Assembly (NCBI RefSeq): GCF_007559435.1
Contig: NZ_VMBP01000001.1
Coordinates: 993,406 to 1,057,405 of the forward strand
From: Ancylobacter moscoviensis
GTDB taxonomy: Bacteria; Pseudomonadota; Alphaproteobacteria; Rhizobiales; Xanthobacteraceae
DNA length: 64,000 bases
Direction: 5' to 3'
Shown here in pieces: positions 25,477 through 35,259 of the stretch (its first letter is position 1; every line of letters starts with the position of its first letter). Under the pieces are notes generated by a model that was given only the letters and a program-made list of their open reading frames with translations, made no database searches and had not been told where the DNA came from. The position numbers were made by a program, and so were the translations under genes.

Positions 25477-27021
25477 ATGGCCAAGGACAAGCCCAGCAAG
25501 CTCAAGGCGCGCATGCCGCGCGGTTTCGCCGATCGCGGCCCGGCGGAGCTCGCCGCGACGCGGTCCATGCTGGAGACCATCCGCAAGGTCTATGAGCTCT
25601 ACGGCTTCGAGGCGCTGGAGACGCCGTTCATCGAGTACACCGACGCGCTCGGCAAGTTCCTGCCCGATCAGGACCGGCCGAACGAGGGCGTGTTCTCCTT
25701 CCAGGACGACGACGAGCAGTGGCTGTCGCTGCGCTACGACCTGACCGCTCCGCTCGCCCGCCACGTGGCGGAGAATTTCGACCGGCTGCCCAAGCCCTTC
25801 CGCTCCTACCGGGCCGGCTGGGTGTTCCGCAACGAGAAGCCCGGCCCCGGCCGCTTCCGCCAGTTCATGCAGTTCGACGCCGACACGGTGGGCGCCCCCA
25901 CCGTCGCCGCCGACGCCGAGATCTGCATGATGATGGCCGACACGCTGGAGGCGCTGGGCATCGCGCGCGGCGACTATGTGATCAAGGTCAACAACCGCAA
26001 GGTGCTCGACGGCGTGATGGAGGCCATCGGCCTCGGCGGCGAGGAGAATGCCGGCCGCCGGCTGACCGTGCTGCGCGCCATCGACAAGTTCGACAAGGTC
26101 GGCATCGCCGGCGTGCGCGACCTGCTGGGCGAGGGGCGCTGGGAGAACCCGGCGGCCAAGAGCGGCGACTTCACCAAGGGCGCGGGGCTCGACGAGCGGC
26201 AGGCGCGCATCGTGCTCGCCACGCTCGACGGCAATGGCGGCGTCTCCGCCACCGGCGAGGGCGTGCAGGTGGAGATCGCCGGGGATGTCGGCGCGGCGGC
26301 GGCGCTGGTCTCCAGCGATTCCTTCCGCCAGGGCATGGACGAGCTCGCCGAGATCGCTCGGCTGGTGAAGGCCGCCGGCTATGAGGGCCGGGTGAAGGTC
26401 GACCCCTCCGTCGTGCGCGGCCTCGAATACTACACCGGCCCGGTCTTCGAGGCCGAGCTGACCTTCGAGGTGAAGGACGAGAAGGGCCGCCCGGTGCGCT
26501 TCGGCTCGGTCGGCGGCGGCGGGCGCTATGACGGGCTCGTCGGCCGTTTCCGTGGCGAGGCGGTGCCGGCCACGGGCTTTTCCATCGGCGTCTCGCGCCT
26601 CGCCTCCGCTCTGTCCTATCTCAAGAGCGCGGAGCAGCCGGAGTTCGGCCCGGTGGTGGTCGTCGTCATGGATCGCGACGAGGCCGCCCATTACATGGGC
26701 CTCGTCGCGCAGCTCCGGTCGGCGGGCATCCGCTCCGAGATGTATCTCGGCAACCCGAAGAATCTCGGCAACCAGTTCAAATATGCCGACCGCCGCAACA
26801 GCCCCTGCGTCGTCATCCAGGGCTCGGACGAGCGGGCGGCGGGCGAGGTGCAGATCAAGGATCTGATCGAGGGCGCCAAGGCCGCCGCCGCCATCACCGA
26901 CAACGCCGAATGGCGCGAGAGCCGGCCGGCGCAGTTCTCCTGCCGCGAGGCCGAGCTGGTCGCCAAGGTCCGCGAGGTGCTGGATCACCACGGCGTGCCG
27001 CACGGGGCGGCGCTCGGCTGA
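25477..27021 (+). CDS. hisS: histidyl-tRNA synthetase
   Basis: Class II aminoacyl-tRNA synthetase, 514 residues. Motif 2 is [22 protein letters not shown] (about 125-146); the histidine-specific blocks are [14 protein letters not shown] (about 306) and GGGGRYDGL (about 346), with motif 3 at GFSIGVSRL. The C-terminal anticodon-binding domain follows (about 390-510). It is longer than E. coli HisS and shows the divergent alphaproteobacterial form. Start ATG follows GGACGGCG. The next gene is hisZ, a HisS paralogue, after a 638-bp gap. Confidence 0.96.
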   Translation: MAKDKPSKLKARMPRGFADRGPAELAATRSMLETIRKVYELYGFEALETPFIEYTDALGKFLPDQDRPNEGVFSFQDDDEQWLSLRYDLTAPLARHVAENFDRLPKPFRSYRAGWVFRNEKPGPGRFRQFMQFDADTVGAPTVAADAEICMMMADTLEALGIARGDYVIKVNNRKVLDGVMEAIGLGGEENAGRRLTVLRAIDKFDKVGIAGVRDLLGEGRWENPAAKSGDFTKGAGLDERQARIVLATLDGNGGVSATGEGVQVEIAGDVGAAAALVSSDSFRQGMDELAEIARLVKAAGYEGRVKVDPSVVRGLEYYTGPVFEAELTFEVKDEKGRPVRFGSVGGGGRYDGLVGRFRGEAVPATGFSIGVSRLASALSYLKSAEQPEFGPVVVVVMDRDEAAHYMGLVAQLRSAGIRSEMYLGNPKNLGNQFKYADRRNSPCVVIQGSDERAAGEVQIKDLIEGAKAAAAITDNAEWRESRPAQFSCREAELVAKVREVLDHHGVPHGAALG

Positions 27022-27659
27022 AGGAGCCCGGCTCCCTCCCGTTCCGGTGAGCCTTTATCGCCCGATTTATCCGCACCCCCCGCGACCTGCGCGATAATCG
27101 CGTCACCTTGTCCCGAGGAGGGGGCGCAACCGGAGCGGCCGGCTCGCGCGGGACAGGGGGCGGTGGCCGTGCGGGGGGATCTAACGCCTCTCTGCGCATG
27201 GCGGCCCAAGCCGTGCGTTCCCGGCCCGCCGTCCGCGGGTCACTGGGGCGGCGCGCGCCGGTTCGCCGGCGGGCGGATGCCCCGCAGCGGAGGATAGCAA
27301 CGGTACGTCCTCCGGGGGCCGCAGGGAGCAAGCCTCAAACACCGCGTGCGGGGCGCCGGCGGCGGCGCGTCGGTTGGTTGACCAAAAGCTTGCACCACTT
27401 TTCTCAACGGTGCAGGCGACCGCCGGAGCGTTGGCACCGGCGCCCCGCACGCCCCTTCCTGCAAGGGGCGGACGACCCGTCCCTCCGTCGCCGCCGGGCG
27501 CCGGAGTTTTTCGTGCTGCCCGCGCGGGACGCCGGGCGCCCGGCCGGGCCGTCCGTGACGGAAACCATGTCATCTCCCGCGCATGGACCCGGCGGGTCCC
27601 CTTTGCTAGAAGCGCGCAGCGTTTCCAGCGCTCCCGAAATAGCAGACCGGACCCGACGC
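27022..27659. other. 638-bp gene-free gap between hisS and hisZ
   Basis: The longest non-coding stretch of the window. Open frames exist on both strands but have Arg/Pro/Gly-rich, non-protein-like translations. Visible structures are GGAG-CCCGG-CTCC right after hisS, the palindrome TTGGT-TG-ACCAA (27374-27385), and TGCACC-N12-GGTGCA (27391-27414) in the one locally AT-richer patch, a reasonable place for the hisZG promoter or an operator. I recognise no known RNA (RNase P, tmRNA, 6S) in it. Confidence 0.6.
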
Positions 27660-28793
27660 ATGCCCGCCGCCCCCAGCCACGCCGAGGAACTGCTCGCGCT
27701 CTATGCGCGTGCCGGCTTCGCGCGCGTCGAGCCGCCGGTGCTTCAGCCCGCCGATGCCTTCCTCGACCTTTCCGGCGAGGAGATGCGGCGCACCATGTTC
27801 ATCACCACCGATCCGGACGGGCGCGAGCTGTGCCTGCGGCCGGACCTCACCCTGCCGGTCTGCCGGCACTACATCGCCGACGGCGCCGCCCAGCCGCGCG
27901 ATTTCGCCTATCTCGGCCCGGTGTTCCGCTCCGACGTCGCGGAGGGCGAGGTGCAGCAGGCGGGCGTCGAATCCTTCGGCCGGCCGGACCGCGAGGCGGC
28001 GGACGCCGAGCTGCTGGCGCTGGGGCTGGAGACGGCGGCGCTGTGGGGCGTGGTCGATCCGACCATCCGCCTGGGCGATGCCGGGCTGTTCGCCACCCTG
28101 CTCGACGCGCTCGACCTGCCGCCCGGCTGGCGGCGGCGGCTGATCAAGGATTTCGCCCGCTCCGGCAATCTCGGCGCCGATCTCGCGACGCTGAAGCAGC
28201 ACCCGGCCGAGGGCGGCGTCACCGCCCATGCCGGCGTGCTCTCGGCGCTCGCCGGCTCCGACCCGGCGGCGGCCCGCGCGCTGGTGACGGACCTGCTCTC
28301 CATCGCCGGCATCTCGACGGTGGGCGGACGCAGCGTCTCCGAGATCGCCGAACGCTTCCTCGAACAGGCGGCCCCCGGTGACGCCGAAGGGCTGTCGGCC
28401 GAGAAGATCGCGGTCATGGAGCGCTACCTCGCCGTCCGGGGCAACCCGGACGTGGCCGCCGCGGCGCTGCGGGCGCTGGCCGACGAGGCGCGCCTCGACC
28501 TCAACGCCGCCCTCGACGCCTTCGAGAGCCGGACCAATTTCATCGCCGCGCAGGGCATCGAGGTGGAGCGCCTGTCCTTCGCCACCGCCTTCGGCCGTCC
28601 GCTCGACTATTACAGCGGCATGGTGTTCGAGCTGCACGAGAACGGCGCGGGAGAAGGCGGGCTTTCCGCGCCGCTGGTGGCCGGCGGGCGCTATGACGGG
28701 CTGCTGGCGCGGCTTGGCGCGGCCGAGCCGATCCCGGCGGTCGGCTTCGCCGTCTGGCTCGCCCGGCTCGATGCGGTGGAGGCCCGCCTATGA
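27660..28793 (+). CDS. hisZ: ATP phosphoribosyltransferase regulatory subunit
   Basis: 377-residue HisS-like protein without synthetase function; it binds HisG and makes the first step of histidine synthesis sensitive to feedback. It keeps the class II core ([51 protein letters not shown]) but is shorter and lacks the anticodon domain of HisS. ATG 27660 ([15 protein letters not shown]) fits the family. The stop overlaps the hisG start (ATGA at 28790-28793), so the two are translationally coupled. Confidence 0.94.
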   Translation: MPAAPSHAEELLALYARAGFARVEPPVLQPADAFLDLSGEEMRRTMFITTDPDGRELCLRPDLTLPVCRHYIADGAAQPRDFAYLGPVFRSDVAEGEVQQAGVESFGRPDREAADAELLALGLETAALWGVVDPTIRLGDAGLFATLLDALDLPPGWRRRLIKDFARSGNLGADLATLKQHPAEGGVTAHAGVLSALAGSDPAAARALVTDLLSIAGISTVGGRSVSEIAERFLEQAAPGDAEGLSAEKIAVMERYLAVRGNPDVAAAALRALADEARLDLNAALDAFESRTNFIAAQGIEVERLSFATAFGRPLDYYSGMVFELHENGAGEGGLSAPLVAGGRYDGLLARLGAAEPIPAVGFAVWLARLDAVEARL

Positions 28794-29773
28794 CCAGCAA
28801 CGGCTCGCCCCTCATCGTCGCCGTGCCCTCCAAGGGCCGGCTGCAGGAAAACGCCACCGCCTTCTTCGCCCGCGCCGGCATGGCGATGACGCAGTCGCGC
28901 GGCGTGCGCGACTATCGCGGCACGCTGTCGGGCGTGGAGGGGGTGGAGGTCGCCTATCTCTCCGCCTCCGAGATCGCCAGCCAGCTCGCCTCCGGCGCGG
29001 TGCATCTCGGCGTCACCGGCGAGGATCTGGTGCGGGAGAACATCTCCGACGCCGACACCAAGGTGCTGCTGGTCGAGGGGCTGGGCTTCGGCCACGCCAA
29101 TGTCGTGGTGGCGGTGCCGCAGGCATGGATCGACGTGCGCACCATGCGCGACCTCGACGACGTGGCGACGCATTTCCACGCCACGCGCGGCCGGCGCGTG
29201 CGGGTGGCGACCAAGTATCTGAACCTCACCCGCGCCTTCTTCGCCCGCCACGGCATCGTCGACTACCGCATCGTGGAAAGTCTCGGCGCCACCGAGGGCA
29301 CCCCGGCGGCCGGCACGGCGGAGCTGATCGTCGACATCACCACCACCGGCTCGACGCTCGCCGCCAACGCGCTGAAGGTGATCGACGACGGCGTCATCCT
29401 GCGCTCGGAGGCGAACCTCGTCGCCTCGCTCCACGCCGACTGGAGCGCCGAGGCGAAGGCGTCCGCCCGCGCCCTGCTCGACCGGGTGACGGCAGCCAAG
29501 CGCGCGGCGACGATGCGCGAGGTGAAGACGCGCTTTCCCGCCTGCGACAGCGCGGTCGTCGCCGAGGCGGTGCGCCGCTTCCGCGCCGTGGCGCCCTTCG
29601 GCGCGCCGACCTCCTCGGGCATGGTCACGCTGCACTGCCCGCCGGACACGCTGCACGGGCTGGCGGTCTTCCTGCGCGAGCAGGGCGCGGCGACGGTTTC
29701 CGTCGGTCCGCTGGACTACGTGTTCGCGGCCGAGAACCCGCTCTACGAGAAGCTGGAAGCGAAGATCGGGTAG
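28790..29773 (+). CDS. hisG: ATP phosphoribosyltransferase
   Basis: Condenses ATP and PRPP, first step of histidine biosynthesis. 327 residues: the periplasmic-binding-like catalytic part has [10 protein letters not shown] near residue 11, a PRPP-site block [14 protein letters not shown] near residue 184, and a C-terminal domain (about 230-327, with [16 protein letters not shown]). HisG enzymes that depend on HisZ are commonly the short form of some 210-230 residues, so a long form beside HisZ is notable, though similar lengths occur in Bradyrhizobium relatives. Overlaps hisZ by 4 bp. Confidence 0.94.
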   Translation: MTSNGSPLIVAVPSKGRLQENATAFFARAGMAMTQSRGVRDYRGTLSGVEGVEVAYLSASEIASQLASGAVHLGVTGEDLVRENISDADTKVLLVEGLGFGHANVVVAVPQAWIDVRTMRDLDDVATHFHATRGRRVRVATKYLNLTRAFFARHGIVDYRIVESLGATEGTPAAGTAELIVDITTTGSTLAANALKVIDDGVILRSEANLVASLHADWSAEAKASARALLDRVTAAKRAATMREVKTRFPACDSAVVAEAVRRFRAVAPFGAPTSSGMVTLHCPPDTLHGLAVFLREQGAATVSVGPLDYVFAAENPLYEKLEAKIG

Positions 29774-29792
29774 GACTTCGCCGCCTTTCGCC

Positions 29793-29823
29793 ACGTCATG
29801 CCCGGACTTGATCCGGGGATGAC
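29793..29823. terminator. intergenic palindrome (copy 3, single hairpin) between convergent genes
   Basis: CGTCATGCCCGGA...TCCGGGGATGACG forms one near-perfect stem of about 13 bp. It equals the first half of the paired repeats found elsewhere in the window and lies between the hisG and cysG stops. It can serve as a bidirectional terminator although no long T-run follows. Confidence 0.6.
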
Positions 29824-29835
29824 GGTGAATGGGGT

Positions 29836-31350
29836 TTAGCCCCGCGCCGCCTGCGCCTCGTCCCCGACCTCCGCCGCGAACACTGCCGCCTCGCCCATGG
29901 CGTGGCCGAACAGGATCAGGCAGGGGCCGACGGCCTTCCCCGCCGCCGACTTATCCGCCACCGCCGTATCGAGCTTATCCTTGAGCGTCGAGACGGTGGC
30001 GACCACCCGGAACTCTTCGGGCCGGGTGGCGGAGAAGACGGCGAGGGCAGGCACATGAGGATCCAGGCCGGCGGCCATCGCTCTTTCCGCCAGTTCGCCC
30101 CAGGTGCGCTGGGGCATGTAGACCACGGTGGTGGCGGCGGGATCGGCCAGCGCCTGCCAGTCGAGGTCGCGCGGCAGCTTGCCGTCGCGGGCATGCGCGG
30201 TGATGAACTGCAGCCGCCGGGCATGGTCGCGATGGGTCAGCGAGACGGCGAGCCGGCTGGCGGCGCCCTGCGCGGCGCTGATGCCCGGCACCACCTCGAC
30301 CGGGATTCCGGCGGCGCGGGCGGCGGAGATCTCCTCGCCGGCACGGCCGAACACCATCGGGTCGCCGCCCTTCAGCCGCACCACGCGCTTGCCCTGCTTC
30401 GCCAGCGACACCATCAGCGCGTTGATGTCGTCCTGCTTGCAGGAAGGCTTGTAGCCGGTCTTGCCGACCAGCATCTTTTTCGCCTCGCGGCGGGCGACGT
30501 CCAGCACCGCCGGGGCGACGAGATCGTCATAGAGCACCACGTCCGCCGACTGCAGCACGCGCACCGCTTTCAGGGTGAGCAGTTCCGGATCGCCCGGCCC
30601 GGCGCCGACCAGCGCCACCGAGCCGCGCGGCGCCTCCACGCGCTCGGCCTCGGCGCGGGCGAGCAGGTCCTCGCGCAATTCCGGCGACGGCCCGGCCTCC
30701 GGGGTCTCCAGCGCGGCCTCGGTGAAGCGTTCCCAGAAGCGGCGGCGGCCCTGATGGGACAGGGCGAGCGCGGCGACCGCCGGGCGCCAGCCGCGCGCGG
30801 CCTCGGCCCAGCGCCGGAAGCCCTGCGGGATCACCGCCTCGATCTTGGCCCGCACCGCCTGGCCGAACACCGGCGCGGCGCCGTCGGTCGAGATGCCGAC
30901 GACCAGCGGCGAGCGGTTGACGATGGCGCCGAAGGCAAAGTCGCAGAAGGCCGGCTTGTCGACGACATTGACCGGCACGCCCCGGTCGCGGGCGGCCCGC
31001 GCGAAGCGCTCGCCCTCCGCATCGTCCTCGATGGCGCCGATGGCGAGCGCGGCGCCGGCGAGATCGTCCGGCGTCCAGCCGCGGGCGACCAGCCGGATCG
31101 GCCCGGCCGGCGGCGCGGCGGCGAGGGCGGCGAGGTCCTCGCAGGGCTCGGGGGCGAACACCACCACCTCGGCGCCGGCGGCGGAGAGCAGCTCCGCTTT
31201 CCACGCCGCCGCTTCGGACCCGCCCGCCAGCGCGACGCGCCGGCCCTGCAGGGCGAAGAACACCGGCAGCCGGGCGAGCGCGGACATGCGCGCGCCGGTG
31301 GTTCGGGCGCGGCGCTCGGCGGGGCTGGGGGCGGATTCGTCCTCGGTCAT
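29836..31350 (-). CDS. cysG: siroheme synthase (uroporphyrinogen III methyltransferase/precorrin-2 dehydrogenase)
   Basis: Fused enzyme of about 504 residues making siroheme for sulfite and nitrite reductases. The N-terminal half (about 20-220) is the NAD-binding dehydrogenase/ferrochelatase part (GRRVALAGGSEAA, then NVVDKPAFCDF and STDGAAPVFGQ). The C-terminal half is the SAM uroporphyrinogen methyltransferase: VGAGPGDPELLT, YDDLV, RLKGGDPMVFGRAGEE, and the conserved SLTHRDHA. The start is uncertain: ATGs at 31350 and 31359 and a TTG at 31371 are in frame. A perfect inverted repeat lies about 53 bp upstream of 31350. No sulfite reductase gene adjoins it. Confidence 0.93.
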   Translation of the reverse strand: MTEDESAPSPAERRARTTGARMSALARLPVFFALQGRRVALAGGSEAAAWKAELLSAAGAEVVVFAPEPCEDLAALAAAPPAGPIRLVARGWTPDDLAGAALAIGAIEDDAEGERFARAARDRGVPVNVVDKPAFCDFAFGAIVNRSPLVVGISTDGAAPVFGQAVRAKIEAVIPQGFRRWAEAARGWRPAVAALALSHQGRRRFWERFTEAALETPEAGPSPELREDLLARAEAERVEAPRGSVALVGAGPGDPELLTLKAVRVLQSADVVLYDDLVAPAVLDVARREAKKMLVGKTGYKPSCKQDDINALMVSLAKQGKRVVRLKGGDPMVFGRAGEEISAARAAGIPVEVVPGISAAQGAASRLAVSLTHRDHARRLQFITAHARDGKLPRDLDWQALADPAATTVVYMPQRTWGELAERAMAAGLDPHVPALAVFSATRPEEFRVVATVSTLKDKLDTAVADKSAAGKAVGPCLILFGHAMGEAAVFAAEVGDEAQAARG

Positions 31351-31402
31351 GCGTCCCATCGGCGGTGACAAGATGGTCGGCTTATTACACGTACTCCGCG
31401 TT

Positions 31403-31416
31403 TATTGAAGTCAATA
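31403..31416. promoter_or_regulatory. perfect inverted repeat upstream of cysG
   Basis: TATTGA-AG-TCAATA, 6-bp arms, in the AT-richer 88-bp gap before cysG. It resembles a dimeric regulator site, but the spacing does not match the FixK/FNR consensus TTGAT-N4-ATCAA seen before ccoN. Confidence 0.35.
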
Positions 31417-31438
31417 CCGGATATCAGGTGGAAATATG

Positions 31439-31936
31439 TCAGTGGCTCTTTTCCGACAGCCTGTCGGTCCAGGCCAGCACGATGCCGGAGATGACGAAGA
31501 CGATGTGGATGATGACCAGCCAGGTCAGCTCCTTCTCGTCCACCCCGCGGTCGAGATTCATGAACGCCTTGAGCAGGGCGATGGCGGAGATGGCGACGAT
31601 GGAGGCCAGCAGCTTCTGCTTGAGGCCGGAGAAGTCGACCTTGGTCATCCATTCCGGCCAGTCGGCATGGCCCTCGGCGTCGATCTTGGAGACGAAGTTC
31701 TCGTAGCCGGAGAAGATGACGATGATGACGAGGCTGCCGGTGAAGGTGAGGTCGACCAGCGCGAGGATGCCGAGGATGGTGTCGCTCTCGTCGAAGGCGC
31801 TGGCGTGGCTGACGAAGTGCCACAGCTCGATGCCGAACTTGTACAGCAGCACCATCAGCGCGATGACGAGGCCGAGATAGAACGGCGCCATCAGCCAGCG
31901 GCTGAGAAAGATGAAGCGTTCGATGAACTTTTCCAT
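31439..31936 (-). CDS. UPF0114 (YqhA-like) inner-membrane protein
   Basis: 165-residue membrane protein of the TIGR00645/UPF0114 family with three to four helices; the family start pattern MEKFIERFIFLSRWLMAPFY is clear, with YENFVSKID and VDFSGLKQKLLASIVAISAI further on. Function unknown. ATG 31936 was chosen over the 14-codon longer reading because relatives begin exactly there and an AGAGGAG stretch lies upstream. Same strand as cysG but separated by 88 bp. Confidence 0.9.
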   Translation of the reverse strand: MEKFIERFIFLSRWLMAPFYLGLVIALMVLLYKFGIELWHFVSHASAFDESDTILGILALVDLTFTGSLVIIVIFSGYENFVSKIDAEGHADWPEWMTKVDFSGLKQKLLASIVAISAIALLKAFMNLDRGVDEKELTWLVIIHIVFVISGIVLAWTDRLSEKSH

Positions 31937-32030
31937 GCGCCGGGACGGCTCCTCTCGCTGATGCGAGATGGGTGCCATGGCGTGGGGGCGGTGGGCAAGA
32001 GGGAAGAGGGAAGAGGGGCAACCCGCGCGC

Positions 32031-32136
32031 CGTCATGCCCGGCCTTGGGCCGGGCATTCACGACTTGGCTGCCGCAGGTCGGAAAAGTCGGAAAAGAAGG
32101 AAGACGTGGATGGCCGGGACAAGCCCGGCCATGACG
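32031..32136. repeat. paired-palindrome intergenic repeat, copy 4
   Basis: Hairpins 32031-32062 and 32106-32136, with the same core CCCGGCC...GGCCGGG and TGGATGGCCGGGACAAG. The spacer holds a short direct repeat (CGGAAAAG twice). It lies between msrA and the UPF0114 gene, both on the minus strand. Confidence 0.88.
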
Positions 32137-32162
32137 TCGTGTTTGTCAGGCGGCGGGAGACG

Positions 32163-32816
32163 TTACGCCGCCACGCCCGTGCCGATGGGGCAGGAGACGC
32201 CGGTGCCGCCGAGGCCGCAATAGCCGTTCGGGTTCTTGGCGAGGTACTGCTGGTGGTAGTCCTCGGCGAAGTAGAAGGTCGGCGCGTCGACGATCTCGGT
32301 GGTGATCGCCGGGAAGCCCTTGGCCTTCAGCACGGCCTCATAGGCGGCCTTGCTGGCCTCGGCGGCGGTGCGCTGGGCGGGCGAGGTCGGGTAGATGCCG
32401 GAGCGATAGGTCGTGCCGACATCGTTGCCCTGCCGCATGCCCTGCGTCGGGTCGTGGCTTTCCCAGAACAGCTTCAGCAGTTGCTCGTAGGAGACCTTGG
32501 CGGGGTCGTAGACCACCAGCACCGCTTCGGCATGGCCGGTGAGGCCGGTGCAGGTCTCCTCATAGGTCGGGTTCGGCGTGATGCCGTTGATGTAGCCGAC
32601 GGCCGTGACCCAGACGCCGGGCGTCTGCCAGAACTTGCGCTCCGCGCCCCAGAAGCAGCCGAGCCCGAAGATCGCGGTCCCGAAGCCCTGCGGATAGGGG
32701 CCCTTGAGCGGGTTCTTCGAGAGGAAGTGGCGTTCGGCGGTGGGCAGCGCGGTGGGACGGCCGGGCAGGGCCTGCTCCGGCGTGGGCAGGTCGAGACTCT
32801 TCTTGAAGAAGAACAT
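32163..32816 (-). CDS. msrA: peptide-methionine (S)-S-oxide reductase
   Basis: Repairs oxidised methionine in proteins. 217 residues with catalytic Cys54 in GLGCFWGAE, then [23 protein letters not shown] and the C-terminal resolving cysteines in [14 protein letters not shown] 32816 (MFFFKKSL) has GAGGG nine bases upstream and matches related N-termini; a reading from 32855 adds 13 unlikely residues. No signal peptide, so cytoplasmic. It lies a little upstream of the oxidase genes on the opposite strand. Confidence 0.95.
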   Translation of the reverse strand: MFFFKKSLDLPTPEQALPGRPTALPTAERHFLSKNPLKGPYPQGFGTAIFGLGCFWGAERKFWQTPGVWVTAVGYINGITPNPTYEETCTGLTGHAEAVLVVYDPAKVSYEQLLKLFWESHDPTQGMRQGNDVGTTYRSGIYPTSPAQRTAAEASKAAYEAVLKAKGFPAITTEIVDAPTFYFAEDYHQQYLAKNPNGYCGLGGTGVSCPIGTGVAA

Positions 32817-32931
32817 GGGGAACATCCCTCGTTTGGTTGACCCCAATGTAGGCATTGCGGGCCGGTCTTTCGAGGGGCGCGCCCGTTCACGCCGTCGCGT
32901 TCGGGCCGGTCAGGCTGCTGCCCGCCGCCAA

Positions 32932-33231
32932 TTACACCGCCCTGGGGCGGCCGATGAGCATGAGCAGCAGGCCGAGCACGCCCGCCACCACGAAGAGAGG
33001 GGCGCCGAGCACCGGCACGACGAGCGTTTCCCAGACACCCGCCGACACCCGCGTCTCCACGAAGGACTGGAAGCGCGTCAGCGAGTCCGGGCTGGTGGCG
33101 AGCCAGGTGACGCCGAGCGGCGTGGTGACGATCTCCGAGGAGGCGATGGAGCGCACCCCGTCCAGCACCAGCGCGACGAAGGCGCCGGCGAGAATCCAAA
33201 GACCCACGAAGCGGAAGAGGAAACGGATCAT
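32932..33231 (-). CDS. small two-helix membrane protein, unknown function
   Basis: 99 residues: helix 6-24, a polar loop with TTPLGVTW and a Phe/Arg-rich part, and helix 72-94. I recognise similar small alphaproteobacterial hypothetical proteins but no assigned role. ATG 33231 begins MIRFLFRFVGLW; a longer frame up to 33576 overlaps the FixK box region and is rejected. It is divergent from ccoN across the 292-bp gap that contains the FixK box, so it may also feel oxygen control. Purely positional inference. Confidence 0.68.
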   Translation of the reverse strand: MIRFLFRFVGLWILAGAFVALVLDGVRSIASSEIVTTPLGVTWLATSPDSLTRFQSFVETRVSAGVWETLVVPVLGAPLFVVAGVLGLLLMLIGRPRAV

Positions 33232-33427
33232 GCGCCGGCCTTGTCCCCGGGGCGCCGGAACACGGCGCCACTGTCCCCTCTTAGACGCCATCGCCGAGGC
33301 GCCGCAAGGCCGTATCCGGTCCGCGCGCCCTCCGGTGCCCGCCGCCGGGCGCGGAAGGCAGGATCGCCGGAGGCGTGCCGCCGCGTCATTCAGCCGCCGC
33401 CTCGCGTGTCCGTGAAGACCCTTAGCC

Positions 33428-33441
33428 TTGATTTGAATCAA
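33428..33441. promoter_or_regulatory. FixK/FNR-type box upstream of ccoN
   Basis: TTGAT-TTGA-ATCAA is a perfect match to the FNR/FixK palindrome TTGAT-N4-ATCAA and ends 82 bp before the ccoN start. It implies low-oxygen activation of the oxidase operon. It sits in the 292-bp gap 33232-33523, which is otherwise without recognised features. Confidence 0.92.
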
Positions 33442-33523
33442 GGTTGCGGCGCCCGCGCGGCGCAAAAGCTCGGCCCGAATATGGAGTCGTTCCAGATCAC
33501 CCGATCGGAACCTGGAGGGTCGC

Positions 33524-35248
33524 ATGAGCCAGCTAAACAGCTCCGACGGGCAAGAGGTCAGCGGTTCGGGCGCCACCGAGCCGGGCGTCGATCAGTCGGG
33601 CCGCAAGAAGATGACGTTCGGCGAGGGCGGCCTTGCCATCGTCTTCGCCATCCTCGCGCTGTCGTGCATCACGATCGCGGCCAAGGCGCAGGATACGGCT
33701 TATGCCTTCCACGCCTATCTCTCGGCCTTCGCCAGCATCGCGGCGGTGTTCGTCATCCTGAACCGCTATGTCGACCGTCCGGCGGCGCTGCCGCCGCTCG
33801 AGATCGACGGCAAGCCGAACTACAATTTCGGCCCGGTGAAGTTCGCCACCATCGCGGCGGTGTTCTGGGGCATCGCCGGCTTCACGATCGGCGTGATCAT
33901 CGCCTTCCAGCTCGCCTTCCCGGCGCTCAACTTCGACCTGCCCTGGACGGCGTTCGGCCGGCTGCGCCCGCTGCACACTTCGGCGGTGATCTTCGCCTTC
34001 GGCGGCAACGTGCTGATCGGCACCTCGTTCTACGTGGTGCAGCGCACCTCGCGCGCCCGGCTCGCCGGCTATCTGGCGCCATGGTTCGTGGTGCTGGGCT
34101 ACAACTTCTTCATCGTCATCGCCGGCACGGGCTATCTGCTGGGCATCACCCAGTCGAAGGAATATGCCGAGCCCGAATGGTACGCCGACCTGTGGCTGAC
34201 CGTCGTGTGGGTGGCCTACCTGCTCGTGTTCCTGGCTACCATCTGGCGCCGCCGGGAGCCGCACATCTACGTGGCGAACTGGTTCTACCTGGCGTTCATC
34301 GTCACCATCGCCATGCTGCACCTCGGCAACAACGCCAGCATCCCGGTGTCGGTGTTCTCGCCCAAGTCCTACATCGTCTGGTCGGGCGTGCAGGACGCGA
34401 TGGTGCAGTGGTGGTACGGCCACAACGCGGTGGGCTTCTTCCTCACCGCCGGCTTCCTCGCCATCATGTACTACTTCATCCCCAAGCGGGCGGACCGGCC
34501 GGTCTATTCCTACCGGCTCTCCATCGTCCACTTCTGGGCGCTGATCTTCATCTACATCTGGGCCGGTCCCCACCACCTGCACTACACGGCGCTGCCGGAC
34601 TGGGCGCAGACGCTGGGCATGACCTTCTCGATCATCCTGTGGATGCCGAGCTGGGGCGGCATGATCAACGGCCTGATGACGCTCTCCGGCGCCTGGGACA
34701 AGCTGCGCACCGACCCCGTGCTGCGCATGATGGTGGTGTCGGTCGCCTTCTACGGCATGTCGACCTTCGAAGGCCCGATGATGTCGGTGAAGGCGGTGAA
34801 CTCGCTGTCCCACTACACCGACTGGACCATCGGCCACGTGCATTCCGGTGCGCTGGGCTGGGTCGCCTACATCTCCTTCGGCGCCGTCTACTGCCTGGTG
34901 CCGTGGCTGTGGAACAAGAAGCAGCTCTACTCGCTCAAGCTGGTGAACTGGCACTTCTGGATCTCCACCATCGGCATCGTCTTCTACATCTCGGCGATGT
35001 GGGTGGCGGGCATCCTGCAGGGCCTGATGTGGCGGGCCTACACCTCGCTCGGTTTCCTCGAATACTCCTTCATCGAGACCGTCGAGGCGATGCACCCCTT
35101 CTACATCATCCGCGCGGTGGGCGGCGTGCTGTTCCTGATCGGCGCCCTGCTGATGGCCTTCAACATCTACATGACCATCCGCGAGCCTGAGACGGCTGAG
35201 GCCGATACCGGCGTGCGGGCCAATCCTTCCCTCGTGCCGGCTGAGTGA
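33524..35248 (+). CDS. ccoN: cbb3-type cytochrome c oxidase subunit I
   Basis: Catalytic subunit with heme b and the heme b3-CuB centre; reduces oxygen to water with high affinity. 574 residues, some 12 or more membrane helices; [15 protein letters not shown] holds a heme ligand His, [17 protein letters not shown] the CuB His and [15 protein letters not shown] the paired His. The N-terminus is a little longer and more polar than in many relatives (35 residues before helix one). ATG 33524 follows GGAGGG. First gene of ccoNOQP, with a FixK box 82 bp upstream. Confidence 0.98.
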   Translation: MSQLNSSDGQEVSGSGATEPGVDQSGRKKMTFGEGGLAIVFAILALSCITIAAKAQDTAYAFHAYLSAFASIAAVFVILNRYVDRPAALPPLEIDGKPNYNFGPVKFATIAAVFWGIAGFTIGVIIAFQLAFPALNFDLPWTAFGRLRPLHTSAVIFAFGGNVLIGTSFYVVQRTSRARLAGYLAPWFVVLGYNFFIVIAGTGYLLGITQSKEYAEPEWYADLWLTVVWVAYLLVFLATIWRRREPHIYVANWFYLAFIVTIAMLHLGNNASIPVSVFSPKSYIVWSGVQDAMVQWWYGHNAVGFFLTAGFLAIMYYFIPKRADRPVYSYRLSIVHFWALIFIYIWAGPHHLHYTALPDWAQTLGMTFSIILWMPSWGGMINGLMTLSGAWDKLRTDPVLRMMVVSVAFYGMSTFEGPMMSVKAVNSLSHYTDWTIGHVHSGALGWVAYISFGAVYCLVPWLWNKKQLYSLKLVNWHFWISTIGIVFYISAMWVAGILQGLMWRAYTSLGFLEYSFIETVEAMHPFYIIRAVGGVLFLIGALLMAFNIYMTIREPETAEADTGVRANPSLVPAE

Positions 35249-35259
35249 GGACCAACACC

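Noticed and set aside
27181-27573. 130-residue minus-strand frame in the hisS-hisZ gap
   Set aside because: Ala/Pro/Arg-rich, no ribosome site and no recognisable pattern.
27108-27659. In-frame N-terminal extension of hisZ
   Set aside because: Gly/Arg/Pro-rich sequence without resemblance to HisZ; the family N-terminus starts at 27660.
30527-31204. 225-residue minus-strand frame inside cysG
   Set aside because: A shifted frame of cysG with Arg/Gly-rich translation.
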